Of a stretch of DNA of 64,000 nucleotides, positions 32,716 through 44,600 are shown piece by piece. The notes under the pieces are model-generated. The model ran no database searches and was not told the DNA's origin. It saw nothing but the letters and a program-made list of their open reading frames with translations. The stretch's first letter is position 1. Every line of letters starts with the position of its first letter. A program made the position numbers and the translations under genes. Source of the DNA: Undaria pinnatifida (lineage: Eukaryota; Sar; Phaeophyceae; Laminariales; Alariaceae); the NCBI GenBank assembly GCA_012845835.1, contig JABAKD010000006.1:744001-808000 (forward strand). The letters run 5' to 3'.

Positions 32716-34388
32716 AGCAGCTAGGGTTCTACCTCAGACGTGGTGACTATTTACATCACAGCCTTTACGAGGTACAAGGCAACCATACCCTAAAACATGG
32801 AAACATTTACCTGGTACATTTAAAGGCAAAGATAAACATACAACATGACATTCAAAAACCATAATTTGTCCGCCGAGTCCCGCCGCGTTTTTCGAGGGTC
32901 CACTATGGGCAATAGCGAAAGTTCGCCACTGCATTCTCGCATCACCATCGCGGAAAAATTGGCAGCAGTGAGTCCCGGGGTACTCTGTGCCGTACTGATG
33001 CTGCTGCTGGATCCTCGACGGGATGCATTGGACGGGTCGCAACCGCAAGGTTCCTTCCCTGAACTCGCACAACAAAAATATACTGAGCACTTTCTTCGGT
33101 GCGACAGTAGTCGCCGTTCCGCGTTAGTGCGTTACCCCTTAGTGCGCTGCCCCAGTTTAATGCGGTGAGAATCGCTTGTCACGACCTGCTCGCCCTATAG
33201 AGTGCTATTGATGGTGTACTGCACCATAGTGCGGAGTCCCACTATAGCGCGGTTGTTGTCGTCTGGCAAGGCACCGCACTATTGAGGGACCACTATATGT
33301 CGCTGTACTGCGCTCGAGTATTTAAGGGCAGTGTATTTGGAAGTGGTGCGAGATGTTCTTGGCAGTAGTAAAAGGAACCGGAGAGTTGTGTGTGTTCTTC
33401 GCATCAAACTGACGTTTCCACCCATCTACATCCAGCACAACTATTACTAGCGTCCGTCCGGTGTGTGGTGTGGTGTTCCGGCGGGATGAGCGGGATAGGC
33501 GGATAGGGATGTAATCGGCCGACGTAATCGGCCGACCGCTCGCCTCGCTTTACACTGACGCAGGCATCGACAACGAACGGCAGCACTCGCACTGCCTCTA
33601 TGGCAGCTGCCATGACAGCTGCCGCTGATACTAAACGAGAATCCTTTGACGCGATAGAAGCATACGACACATCAAGTCATCTATATCACTACTACACCTA
33701 GGTACAACAGAGTAGTAGCACAATAATAGCAGCAGCAGTGTCACAGCGTTACGACAGGTTCTCCCCGGCAAAAATGACAGGTTCCCCGGCCCGCATCCCG
33801 CATGCTGCCGTACCCTTGTGCCTGTGCGTGGCATACACCATCCTGTCCAGAAATTTAAGGACTGTTTTGTCATTAGTGCGAATACTAAACGGTCCTTATA
33901 TTTACGGTCATATTGGAACTGGATATATACCAGAACTTAATCGTACTGCTTGTAGAACTAGGCACGCGGGTACCAGGCCAGGTTCTTTTTTAGGAACGTG
34001 TGGAAATGATTCCACACTGAACTCTGTATAACCTCTCCGCAAGTTCTTATCTCCTCGAAAATATCAGGCTGAGGTTATTGTGTCGGCCATGTGAGAGGGC
34101 CGGCAGGAGTACCATAAAACAGGCCAAAAACGAGTAAAGCACAACAATCGCCAGCAAGCACAAGGATAGCCCAAGTACATTTCCATTATAATTCCAAGTA
34201 AAAAACGTCGGTGCAGTGGTGAGACCAAGAATCGCAACCGTTTTTACTACGACCCGAACCATGCATCACCCCAAACAAATGCCCACCACCACCACCACCG
34301 CCGCCACCGCCACCACCTACACCACGAGAGCGTATGGTTTACCCCGACAAAATGTTCAACAATGAGGAAACCCAGAGAGGCAACTCAC

Positions 34389-34639
34389 GTTCGGTGATCT
34401 CGTGAGATGCAGAGCGTGGAGGGTAGCCGTCTTTCCTTTCATAGCAGCCCGAGACACGCTGCTCGCCAAGTTCGCCCCCGATCGCTTCTTACTCATGTGG
34501 CTGGCCTGGGCTTTCGACAAACCCGCGAAGGATGAGGCGGAGCCCTGCTCGTCGCCATCGGAGAGACGTTCTTGCCGAGGCAGGGGAGACGCCATGGATG
34601 AGAGTGAACGTGAGGTTCGATGCAGACGTCGCTTGCAGG
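34389..34639 (-). CDS. Isolated Ser/Ala/Lys-rich exon
   Basis: 251 bases. The acceptor is ACACTGCAG|CCT and the donor is CCGAAC|GTGAGT. It encodes CKRRLHRTSRSLSSMASPLP, RQERLSDGDEQGSASSFAGL, KAQASHMSKKRSGANLASSV and GKTATLHALHLTRSPN. It could be an upstream exon of the PH gene 7.6 kb away or another gene. An alternative start at the internal ATG (34595) is possible. No family recognised. Confidence 0.5.
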
Positions 34640-36859
34640 CTGCAGTGTAGATTCTTCTACGTGTTATTTGGTGTACAGGGTACTACACACGGCTTGTTCC
34701 GGAAAAAATTGGGTTTCCAATGATCCGAGTTGGCGTTCGTAGCGCGGGGTATGGGGTGTATTTCCAGGATGCGTAACCGCTCGATCATCCTCATCTCCAG
34801 TACAGCAACGCAACAGTCGGACATCAGTTACACCGGGCACAGAGGACACATACACGGCTAACCGCCAGGTCAGCGGCAACTGAACGACAGATATCGACAA
34901 AACCAATCATCGTATGTATGTATGTAGTTCGACAGACACATGCATATCTTTCGTAACCACCAGTGTTTCGAGAGGCGGACTCGACTCAGTTTTAAACTTT
35001 GGTGAATCTCACTCGCGAGGCAGACTGGTGCAATGCGCTCAAGAGCTGTCCAAACTCGTACCACAAAAAATCTGAAGGTTCTCGGGTTCTCTCGTCTGAC
35101 GAAATGCTTGTTCTGGCTTCGAAAACTGGTCAAGAAATGTGATTGAGAGATAGATCCTGTGCAATTGAGCTTTCTTTTATCCTTCTTCACCCTGCCCGCC
35201 TAACAATCAATCCGTCACATTCTGACCGCACTCGCCTTCATACTCGCTTGCATCAGTCTCACCCGCCCCCGGTGGCTTGCCGCCTCTTGCTTTGATTCGA
35301 GACGGCTCCAAGCGACCCCCAACAAGCTTCTGGCATGAACAAAGTAAGGGCAACCACAACAACTCCGGGGACATCTGCTGCTCTCTGAAAGACCTATCCG
35401 ATCACAACTACAAGTAAGTATCATCATCAGTGTGCGGTTGTCAGGCGTTTTCGTTTTTGGTTTGCAGGTATTTACAGCAACCACGTACCGGCACGAACGA
35501 GCCGGTAACAGGCGTTTCCGAACACACCAACGCCTCGCTGCACAGCGCGCGAAGCATCGTTGGCGTAGCACTGTTTTCTGCCTGACAGATTTCGTTTTTG
35601 CTCCAGTGTTACTGCGCAGCGAGTCGGACCTCTGTTAATATACTCCCTCCGCGGATGTTCTCACCTTGCTGCCCTCGTACGTACGTAGAAGCCTGGCAAT
35701 TTGCAAGCAACACGTTTAGTTCGTCCAAGATTCCCGCCAAGCTCGGCGATGGATTGTGCAAAAATTCGGGTTACGAGCAGCGTAGTTGAGCGGCCGAGTC
35801 TCGTAAGCACGGGGGACGACGTATGTGCGAGCGAGCAGTTCACAGGTGTAACAGTTGTTATATTGTTTGCCTTTTGACGTTCGACTCCTCTTCTGACCTT
35901 TCTGGAGTTGTTCTTCTCTTTGACACCTTGGGAAATTTTTCATGTCGTAGTAGTAGTAGATGGTAACAAGGATGCAGCTTGCACTACCCCTGGGTTCGGG
36001 GTCACCATTCAGGGGTGTAACCGCTCTAAATGAAATGCCAATCCGCCAATCCCACACCGACAGAGTATATTCTTCCGCATGCTCTACGCCTAGTAGTGCG
36101 CGTGACCGTGCGTCTACGGCACATTATTTTTGCTTCGTGCTCCCACCCCCCCCTCCGCAAAATCAGAGCACCAGAAACCTGCAAGACACATTGACGGACG
36201 GAGTGAAGGAGCTCGCACTTATTTCATGGTGGATACTGGAGGATGGCGGGTCGCGGGCACATCCCCACCGTCTCAGCGGAAGGGGACACCAGATCACCCT
36301 ACACACGCCATGTTTTTGTTTTTGTTCTTTTTAGGTTGCGTATTTCCCTTGGGGCATTGCGAGTAGATTATATGGCGGGCAGACATGGACGCAGCGCCGT
36401 CGTTGCGAGACTACCAGTTATCACGTGCTTCCTTTGGTAGAGAAAGGTTCAGATAGACTAAGTTTTTCTCTCGATGAAAGACGAGTTTGTGCTTGGGTGG
36501 GCCGGCAAGAAGGTTGTACCTTGATTACGAAGAGGGGTTGCATCCTGGGTAAGGTGGTTGTGTGTCAACGATAGTTTTGAAATGGCTGCACCAACACCCT
36601 CACGTTTGGTTGAGACTGCCGGTCGGGCAAGGACAATGATGGGGAAATGGAACCGTTGCATCAACGATCCCTGATTTCGCTGAGGCTGCCGTTTGGGCAA
36701 GGGGGGTGGGGTTCCGCATTCGGATTTCATTATTACATTAAACGATTGGCCATGTTGGAGTATCGAAGGGACATATCAGGTTGCCGCCCCACGCTGCTTT
36801 GAGGGGGCATGGGTGAATATAGGGCAAAACTTGGATTATGCCTTGTTCGGTTAGAGGTC

Positions 36860-37210
36860 AGAGTGAGACTGTTGTTCTATTGTTTTCGTCTCAATCAATG
36901 GCTCAATCTGAGTGGTATTCTTCAATATATATAGACTATATGATTTGAGGCAAACGAAGGCCACGGTTAAGTGAGCCTGTAAGAGCAGAGAGCTCCAGCA
37001 GAGAAGATGTTGTTCGGCGACCCCAGGCCGATACGTTGATTGATGATTAATTTGCTCAGCAGATGAGAGCTGATGGTGAGCAAAAAGGAGTGAGCACATG
37101 TGGGCGATGCACACCTGCTCCTCTATTGTTTCCGTCTCCATCAATGGTTCAATCCGAGTGATATTCCTCAAAATAGATAGGGTATGGAGGGGGCATAGAT
37201 AGATTGTTAC
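36860..37210. repeat. Two copies of an approximately 80-base block
   Basis: CTATTGTTTTCGTCTCAATC, AATGGCTCAATCTGAGTGGT and ATTCTTCAA at 36878 recur at about 37120 with third-position-like changes. In the minus frame they read NTTQIEPLIETKTIE and NITRIEPLMETETIE. Function unknown. The rest of 34640-37260 has no supported gene. Confidence 0.5.
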
Positions 37211-37858
37211 CTCCTGGCTAGATGGGAAAACTAGGACTGCCATTCCATTTTTTGTTCGGGTCGTGCTGACTAATCTAAAACGCTTCAGTGATGCATACTT
37301 CTGGTTGCCATTAGAAAATGTATGTGGGCTTACAGCAATAGTGTTAGATGCGCGCGTAAGGTGCATAACGACCACAAAAAAGTGGCACGATGAAATTCAA
37401 GACATGCGCAACGACATAGTCAACCGAGAGACCAAAACTCGAGCAAGACGACTGACCATCCGTTCAGCCTCAAAACATTTCGATTTTTTTACTACACTAG
37501 AAATCGTCGCAAGCTCGGCGAATGCTCACCATTCCGTACAAATCAAATCTCCAAACTTCGGGAAACGGTGTAAAGTCGCGTGTTCTATCTTAAACGTGTT
37601 ACTGCGCTCTCTGCCGACCATATTTCAATCGGAAAAGTAACCATTCCTATTGTTTTCTGTTTCTCTACAAGGAACGTGTGTGGTTAGCTTGTCAATAAAG
37701 AAAACGTACACAGCATACGCACTACTACCTGCGTTGTTTAGCCACCTCAAAAAAAAAAAAATCACCCTAATATGTCCGCTGCAGCAGAAGAACACGGAAA
37801 GACCCAGTACACAGTAGTCAGATAACATGGCCAATAGCCGAGCGAGGAAGAAGCCCAA

Positions 37859-38674
37859 ATGAAAAAAAACAAGAGAGCGGCTCTGAAAAAGCAAAAAACT
37901 AGCGATGAGCTCGTCGCTAAGACGGGAAGATCGTTCGCCGATAAGGGGGTGGTCAGGCGCGCTGCGCTGAGATTTCCACGCAGCGTTGCAGCGTCTGAGC
38001 AACGACGTGACGTGAGCCCGTGTCGCGGCCGTTGCTCGATGCGCCGCTGAGGAAGTCGAAGCTCGACGATCAGCCGAAACATTCGCCGAACAGCACAAAC
38101 AATCATCGGAAAGATTCGAGCTGTAGAGAAATGATGTGGCAGTCGAATTGGCGGACGAATTGTATCGGAGGAAAAATGCCGGAGCGGACACGCGCGAAGC
38201 CCATGCGGCACTGGAAGCCGAGGTGGAGGGAGGAAATAGAGCCGAGTTTACTATCATAGTCCTGTATTGCCGCCAAGTCGTGTTGGCAACATCCGTCCGG
38301 CTCGTGTTATACCAGACGATGCCAAGCAAACCAATCAGGTGCTGCCATGGCCATTTGTGCCAAGCACCGTTCCCGAGAGGTCCCACGAAAAACGGATTAT
38401 CCATGCCCGCGTTCACGGAGAGGTGGAGGACATGCAACAGGCAGCGGATGCGGAACGCATGTATGATGCGAGAAGGAGGTACCAGGATATCTGCGGCATC
38501 GTCCATCCTTCGCTGCTGTTCTTACTGCTGCTGCTGTTACTGCTGCTAGCAGCTGCTGTTGCTGCTTATCGCAAGCATTCGTTCTTCCTTGTTCCTGTTA
38601 ATAACCAGATATATTCGTTGTCTCCTCTCGCCCATTATCAGTTAATCTACTGGCTGACGGAATTATCACGATGA
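37859..38674 (+). pseudogene. Broken gene in three frames, coiled-coil and membrane segment
   Basis: Three overlapping frames give a continuous protein-like reading if shifted. The first starts MKKNKRAALKKQKTSDELVA (37859-38050). The second has AAEEVEARRSAETFAEQHKQ, an in-frame TAG, then ELADELYRRKNAGADTREAH (about 38010-38262). The third has HGEVEDMQQAADAERMYDAR then a Leu/Ala-rich transmembrane helix and YRKH (38267-38674). The composition (Ala/Glu/Arg, then one hydrophobic segment) looks coding on the plus strand. The longer 293-residue minus frame is its shadow. Introns instead of frameshifts cannot be excluded. Confidence 0.42.
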
Positions 38675-39240
38675 CTTTTTCGTTTTGGGCTGCTGATATT
38701 TTGGCTTTCGGTGACATCTGTTGTATTTCGACTTGGTCGTGATTGGTTCAAGTTTTGGATTCCATTTGGACTCGGAACGGCGTAGGGACACTTTTATTGC
38801 TGGTACCGGCTATACAACACAACCTTCCGCGCTCTGCTAACTGTGACGAAATCTTGTTTTTGAGTAGCAAATTATTTTTTTGGTTTGATGTTAAAAATCA
38901 GGGTGGGTCGATGTGGTAAGACACCATAAGTCATTTGATACGTTGAGAAACATTAATCAAAAGGTCACAACGTTCAAGTTGATAATTAAGAGTGGAATCG
39001 ATCCGTGGAAGATGTTAAGTCACGTACTACATACGACATATACCACGAGTAACTGGCATTGGAGTTGATCTTCGCTCGTCGTTGTCATAAGATTGTGGAA
39101 TACTTCGAAGTAGAATAAAAAGAGCCTATCTGGGTTGCGGAAGTATTCACGGGTGGTCGTAGGAGGTGGAAAGAAAGGTCGTCATTGTATATATTACCTA
39201 GAACTGTTGAATGGTCGTCATGGTATACCTGTGTTAAGGA
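38675..39240. other. No recognisable feature
   Basis: AT-leaning unique sequence with no long open frame, repeat or splice pattern I could support. Confidence 0.3.
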
Positions 39241-39553
39241 ATTAGTGGGGTATTAGTCCGTTTGACCACTTGCAAAGGGTTAACCAATAGCTTTCCCAAA
39301 CTAAGCCTTATAACACTCTTCCCCCCTGAAACGGCGGGGTAACAAGTCGGCCGGATATACGGACGGACCTGCCAACATCCAAGCGGTTTCATTTCCTGGG
39401 GATACCGGGGAGAGTATTTTTTTATAAGTTCGACATGGGGACAAAAAATCTGAAAAAGTTTGTTATTGTGGATGGTGGGATTCGAACCCACGACCCAAAA
39501 AAAACATGGTCTGTCGACGACGCCATTTTGTCAAGCAATTAGTGGGGTATTAG
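39240..39553 (-). mobile_element. tRNA-derived SINE with 17-base target duplication
   Basis: The direct repeat AATTAGTGGGGTATTAG occurs at 39240-39256 and 39537-39553 and flanks a 280-base insert. On the minus strand the insert begins GCTTGACAAAATGGCGTCGT (A-box-like TGGCGTCGTCG) and then carries CGTGGGTTCGAATCCCACC, a perfect B box and T-arm. The acceptor stem does not close, so it is not a working tRNA gene. The insert ends GGTCAAACGGA without a poly-A tail. Confidence 0.8.
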
Positions 39554-40369
39554 ACCCACTATTATTATTATGGAAAATTTTGAGCGATTATTTCTGGCGA
39601 TTATTTTTGTAGTTTTGAGGCTCCAGAAATAACTGCATCAGAAATAAGGGGCGTCCATCATGGCTTCTGATTTTTGGAAAGTGGTTTTATTTTGAATTGG
39701 TAGGTCTTGTTTTGCCGTTTGCCTTTATTTTTGAAATCTGGCACGTACACTGTCGCCGGCGACGTTAGGTCACCACCGCCTCTGCTGCGGTCTCTTCTGC
39801 TGCGCTGCTGCTGTGGTGCTGGTGTGGTGTGCCTGTGGTGGTTTCGATGGTGATGGTGCTGCTGCTGTCGCGTTTGTGTGAGGATGAAGCTCTGTCTCGC
39901 ACACAACAAGCGCTGTATGCTGTCGTAGGTGTGTTTGTGATTCTTTGTTGTGGGTGATGCGTGACGTGTACAGCAGACAAGTATCATACCAGGTAAAGAC
40001 GGACAATCAGCGCGGACACTGGATGTGCTGAGTGTCATGGATGCATCTGGGTACAATCAACGCTTAACCTTATCTCGTACAGGGTGTAGGTGTTGGATTG
40101 CAAGTGGTGAACGTGGAGTTTCTACAACTAACTACAAACGTATTTTCGCCCGCACAACAAGATGTTGTGTATAGTATAGTATAGTAGTAGTGCAAAAGGT
40201 ACAACGCAACATCCTCAACGTTGTTTGCTCGGGCATTATTTCATCTTGTAGCCTTGACGCATTTACATCATCATGCAAACGTTATTTACCTTGTCGGCAC
40301 CTTCCGGTAAAAAAGGGGGGGGGGGGGTCCATCCACCTGTCTCCTGTATTGGCTGCCATAAACGGCTGG
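39554..40369. other. No supported gene
   Basis: Contains short GCTGCTG/GTGGTG-rich sequence (39770-39870) and a 14-base G run (40314-40327) just before the LTR element. Confidence 0.35.
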
Positions 40370-40641
40370 TGTTAAGATACGGCCTCGAAAGGCCCATAAT
40401 TATCCGTATTGAGATAACTTGGATGGGTTTCGTATGATAAGGTTGGCGTTTTATATTCGGGATAGTCAGGAAATAGATCGGAGGCACGTGCCTCCGATCT
40501 CAGAAGCCATCCGGGGCTCTGGTGGAATCGAATAAATAAAGCTACGTCCCTTCGACGGCTAAGAACGTGAGTGCTCTCCGAGGACCTGCTCAATTGGCAG
40601 ACCTGCAGGGGGCACTCTGTGTCCCCGCCACCACCCTTACA
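40370..40641. repeat. Left LTR
   Basis: Starts TGTTAAGATACGG and ends CCCTTACA. It contains a 26-base perfect palindrome, AGATCGGAGGCAC and its complement, near 40473-40498, and AATAAATAAAG downstream of it, a plausible polyadenylation signal. Confidence 0.72.
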
Positions 40642-41049
40642 TTATGGCATCGTCGGCAGCACATGGTCTGCGACACCTATTAAGGGAAGCACCTGTCGTC
40701 CTCAAGCAACAAAGTGTTTCTGCCCCGAAAGAAAGTCCGGCTGCGGCAGTATGTCGACAAAGCAGTGTCCTGTGAGAGCAGGGAAACCGTCACTGCGCAC
40801 CAAGTTGACCGCGAGCAGTTGGGGCTCGTCCGACAAGGTAACACCTGTAGTGCGGTCCTAGCGAAGGTGGAAAGCACCGTTCGAAGCTGCGGGGTCGACG
40901 GCATAAGACGCTACACCTGTTGTGGCGTGGTGGGACAACGCCAGCTCGCCCAAAACCCGATTATGGAGGGGACGAGGAGGCAGGGCGCGGTATACGAACG
41001 GGTGTTGAAGCGCATCCAGCTGTCGCTATGATGGCAATACAGGTCCATA

Positions 41050-41185
41050 GTGCCTTTTCCGTGGTTGGTTTGCCGTAGAGCCTTTCCTGCCCCCCCCCCG
41101 CCAAACCGGTGGTATGCGGCAAGTTGTAGAGCCTTTTCTGCCCCCCCCCTGCGACACCGGCGGTACGCGGCAGGTTTTTGATGGG
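41050..41185. repeat. Two tandem units inside the LTR element
   Basis: GTAGAGCCTTT(C/T)CTGCC, a C run, then an ACCGG(T/C)GGTA(T/C)GCGGCA(A/G)G block, appears twice with a period of about 57 bases. Confidence 0.6.
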
Positions 41186-41390
41186 TGGCTTTTGCCTCGT
41201 TGTAGGGTCTGCGTTTCCTTCAATTTATTTCTTCGCGTGTTCCTGGCTCCATAGCCAGACCGTTAGAGGTGTGGGAGTGGGTTTTGAGGAGCCGCATCTT
41301 CGACTCATGGTCTAGCTCGTAGAACCGGGGTTTCCTCGAATCTCCAATGTTTCTGCATATATATATATGCGGCTCATCATGGTGGGCTAG

Positions 41391-41670
41391 TGTTAAGATA
41401 CGTCCTCGAAAGGCCTGTAATTATCCGTATTGACATGATTTGGATGGGTTTCGTATGGTAAGGTTGGCGTTTTATATTTGGGATAGTCCCGGATAGTCAG
41501 AGAATAGATCGGAGAGGCACGTGCCTCCGATCTCAGAAGCCATCCGGAGCTCTGGTGGAATCGAATAAAGCTACGCCTCTTCAAAGGCTAAGTCATTGAG
41601 TACTCTCCGAGGACCTGCTCGATTGGCAGACCTGCAGGGGGCACTCTGTGTCCCCGCCAATACCCTTGCA
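41391..41670. repeat. Right LTR
   Basis: Same order of blocks as the left LTR with scattered substitutions and a short internal duplication (GATAGTCCCGGATAGTC). Ends CCCTTGCA. Confidence 0.72.
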
Positions 41671-44600
41671 CTGGGTAGTAAACTCGTAGGGATTACTTGG
41701 TTGAAGAAAAACGTGATTTTAATCAAAGAGTCTAGATCTATAGTCTATCAAAATATGCAAGATGGCTTCAAAAATCGTGATTCCAAAAAAAGATTTTCTA
41801 ACAATTACCAGGTAATTATTATTAATAACAGTATTACTAATGATGCCCTCCGACAGTACAATATTATAGATATAGCGTAGATGCCGTTCCGATGTACTGT
41901 AAATCGAATATATCCTTCCGTCAAGCAGTAGTATATCTACTAGTCTATATGACCCTGTGCCAAAAATAACAATTTCCCACTTTCCCTTCCCCACATAGAC
42001 TATATACAGTCTACCATTGTAGCTACTACTACTAACGATTCTAGTGTATAGACTAGTCTTTCCTATTCTTCATCAAAATTCCATCCTCAGTTCATTGATT
42101 GGCGGCAATCCTCCGGGTTTCCTCCCTTCCCCTCGCGGCCTGGCGGTTCCTCAAGGACAACGTAATTCAATAATCCACGCCTACCTGCTGCACTCGGCCC
42201 AAGATCGCGACCTGAGTAATTTTGACCATAATAGACTAAGCGATTGTCTTGTTTTTGGGCTTGTCGGGGTGTTTTACTTGCCTGCCGGGTTACTTCCGAG
42301 GTCGGTGGCTATTTGTTTTCGCTTTAGTGTTTTCAAGAAGACGTTGTGTCGCCCTTTCCAGCCTCCGGCGCCCCCGGAACCCCACGCCAACCACATCCAC
42401 ATCCATCCCGCGAGGGGGAACCTTGCATCGAATACGAGATTGATTCAGAAAGGGTGATTTTAGTCCTATCTATCTATGCGAAATTTGCCCAGACAAATAA
42501 TAGCTTCGAGTTGTTGCTCGGGTGGGGAGACCGGCGAAGAAAACACTCTGAGGAATGGGCACATGCTCTTCTTGACGCTGCTAGCATGAAAGCCACACAT
42601 GAATGAACGAGGCTTGCTGGCGTTACGGCCATGAACTGCGGTTGTTGTTCTTTTATGTAGACTGCGCGCGGGGTGACAAGAGGCAGCGAACTCTTTCCTA
42701 AGAGCCGTTTCTTTGTCGATGTGAGGTATTCACAGATACAGGGCATATATATCATGATATACCCTTCAATCACACGGCACCAGCACCACAAGACAGCATC
42801 GCGCCGACACCAGAAACGCGGCGGGATTATTACCTACTTGGAACGGGAACAAGAGCTGAAGCGAAACGTCAAATTAAGATTCCACGTCAGCACCCGAAAG
42901 GGACAACAACACGAAAGATAATTTTAACCCCCTTAGGAAGCAGAATGTGCGCGGGGTGAAAGAGACCGCGCGCTGTTTCTCATGATTTTTTTACATCGAT
43001 ATTGTCAAGCCCGTGCCGTCATTCGAGCGAATCAGCTGCGATATGTCGATACAGCAGAGTTTCCTCTATAGAGCCGGTCGAGTAGTGCTGGGTTACCCGC
43101 TACAGTGCCTGCGTATTAATGGCCAAGGGGTTGCGGAGGTATTATTCGTGCCCTCCTTGTGACGCTTGTGACACCATCGGGCACGGCAGCAGAGTAAAAA
43201 CGAAGATAAAACAACATCATCGCCCAAAACGGCCATTTTTTTAACCACATTAACAAATTCTGCCGGAAAATAGCCACACACACATACATACATGTCTGTC
43301 AAACAGCAACATACACCTAACGAGACAGCGACGCTCAAGAGATGCACGGCCACGACAGCTTTTCCTCCCTCGTCTCCACCGCGCTCATCTAAACGGTGCG
43401 CCCAACACACATTTTGGTTGGCACGCATCCAGGGGCATACGAGAAAAAGAAAAAACGGAACCACACTGGGAGGGGGGGGGGGGTGGACGGGGGGGGGGGG
43501 GCTACGACAGAGGCGCACCACAATTTTTTCCAATACTACCCCTCAATTTTGGGAGCTTAGGACCTCCCCCAAAAACCGCTTTGTTGGAGAAAAATAAAAC
43601 CGAGAGGTACCGGATGAAAAATCCCACGGCCTGGGTAGGCACACAACGAGAATCTTGCAAAACAAAAGTGGCCTATTATTTTTTTTGTTTTTCGGGCGAT
43701 TTTGGGTTAAGGAGCCGGAAAAACAAAAACAACAACAACAGCAGCCGAAAAGTGCCCCCTCTATCGTAGAATGCGTCGGTGAAAAACGTTTTCTGTACCG
43801 GTGTGATGTAACCTCGTAGCACAATGTCGGCGCAAACGGCACCAACAAACGCCCGAAAGCAACCACTCCATGACACCGGGTAGCTACGGGCACGATATCC
43901 CTTTCCTAGCGTGGGTGGATGTCCCTGCGGCATATGGCGTACATGCGACACCCCGAGACACCCACAGCACCACGCCCTACGCCCCTGAACTCAGCAGGAG
44001 CCCAGGTTCCAGCATCGCTGCACACCCGGTTCGGTAGATGAACCCGAATCAATGAGAGAAACAGTGATATAATATGCACGTCTTAGTCGGCGACGGATCC
44101 AGGTTTCCAGAATATGTCGGTTACATGTTGCGCTTCAAGTGACAGCATGCAAGCCTACGCACCTGTAAGAAATCCGTGCCTATGCCAGTATATCCCTAAC
44201 ACGCCACACGCCCAATCCAAAAGCGAGGATGCCATAGACTTGACAATACACCCAGTATACGGCAGACAGCATGACAAAGACGGTGCTGGAAACAAAATAT
44301 CTCGGGACCTTGGGGAAGTCGAGCAAGATGCGCAGGTATCATATCGACAACAGAAAATAGAAGCCGGGCACCAGGCAGCAGACACCTCTACAGGACGCAC
44401 GTGCGGGAAGTTATTATGGCTTATTAAAATGAATACCAAATTGTCCTTACGTTCTTGTCCAGAGTTGTAGATAGTATCCACGTTACAAAAAAATATACAT
44501 TGATTCCAATAGGGGCTGGTGCGCCTCAAAAATTAACTATGGGTTCGAATCGCGTCCCCGGCGGCACCAAAGTCAACACCATGGAAAAAAACGAGACAAA

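Larger units (their letters stand above)
40370..41670. mobile_element. Short LTR element without coding capacity (TRIM-like)
   Basis: Long direct repeats at 40370-40641 and 41391-41670 (272 and 280 bases). Both start TGTTAAGATACG and end CCCTTACA/CCCTTGCA, the TG...CA ends of LTRs. A 4-base duplication, CTGG, flanks the element (40366-40369 and 41671-41674). Three bases inside the left repeat TGGCATCGTCGGCAGCAC is a candidate primer-binding site. The 750-base interior encodes no recognisable gag or pol. Each repeat carries a near-perfect palindrome. Confidence 0.78.

Noticed and set aside
32845-33168. Plus frame with an N-terminal MGNSESS (myristoylation-like) start inside
   Set aside because: No homology recognised, antisense frame of the same length, surrounded by repeats; could be chance.
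36851-37375. 174-residue minus frame with two IEPL(I/M)ET repeats
   Set aside because: The repeat is seen at DNA level as a duplicated block and the rest of the frame is unremarkable; listed as a repeat only.
37625-38506. 293-residue minus frame
   Set aside because: Its composition (Ser/Phe/Leu/Arg) fits the antisense shadow of the Ala/Glu/Arg-rich plus-strand broken gene; no splice or family support.
39470-39540. tRNA gene on the minus strand
   Set aside because: The T-arm GTGGGTTCGAATCCCAC is perfect, but no matching acceptor 5' strand or anticodon arm is present and the sequence lies in an insert with a 17-base target duplication; called a SINE.
44114-44470. 118-codon plus frame
   Set aside because: Balanced composition, but overlaps an equally long antisense frame and has no splice, repeat or family support.
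44520-44570. tRNA T-loop-like GGGTTCGAATCGC
   Set aside because: The stem does not pair and no A box lies upstream.
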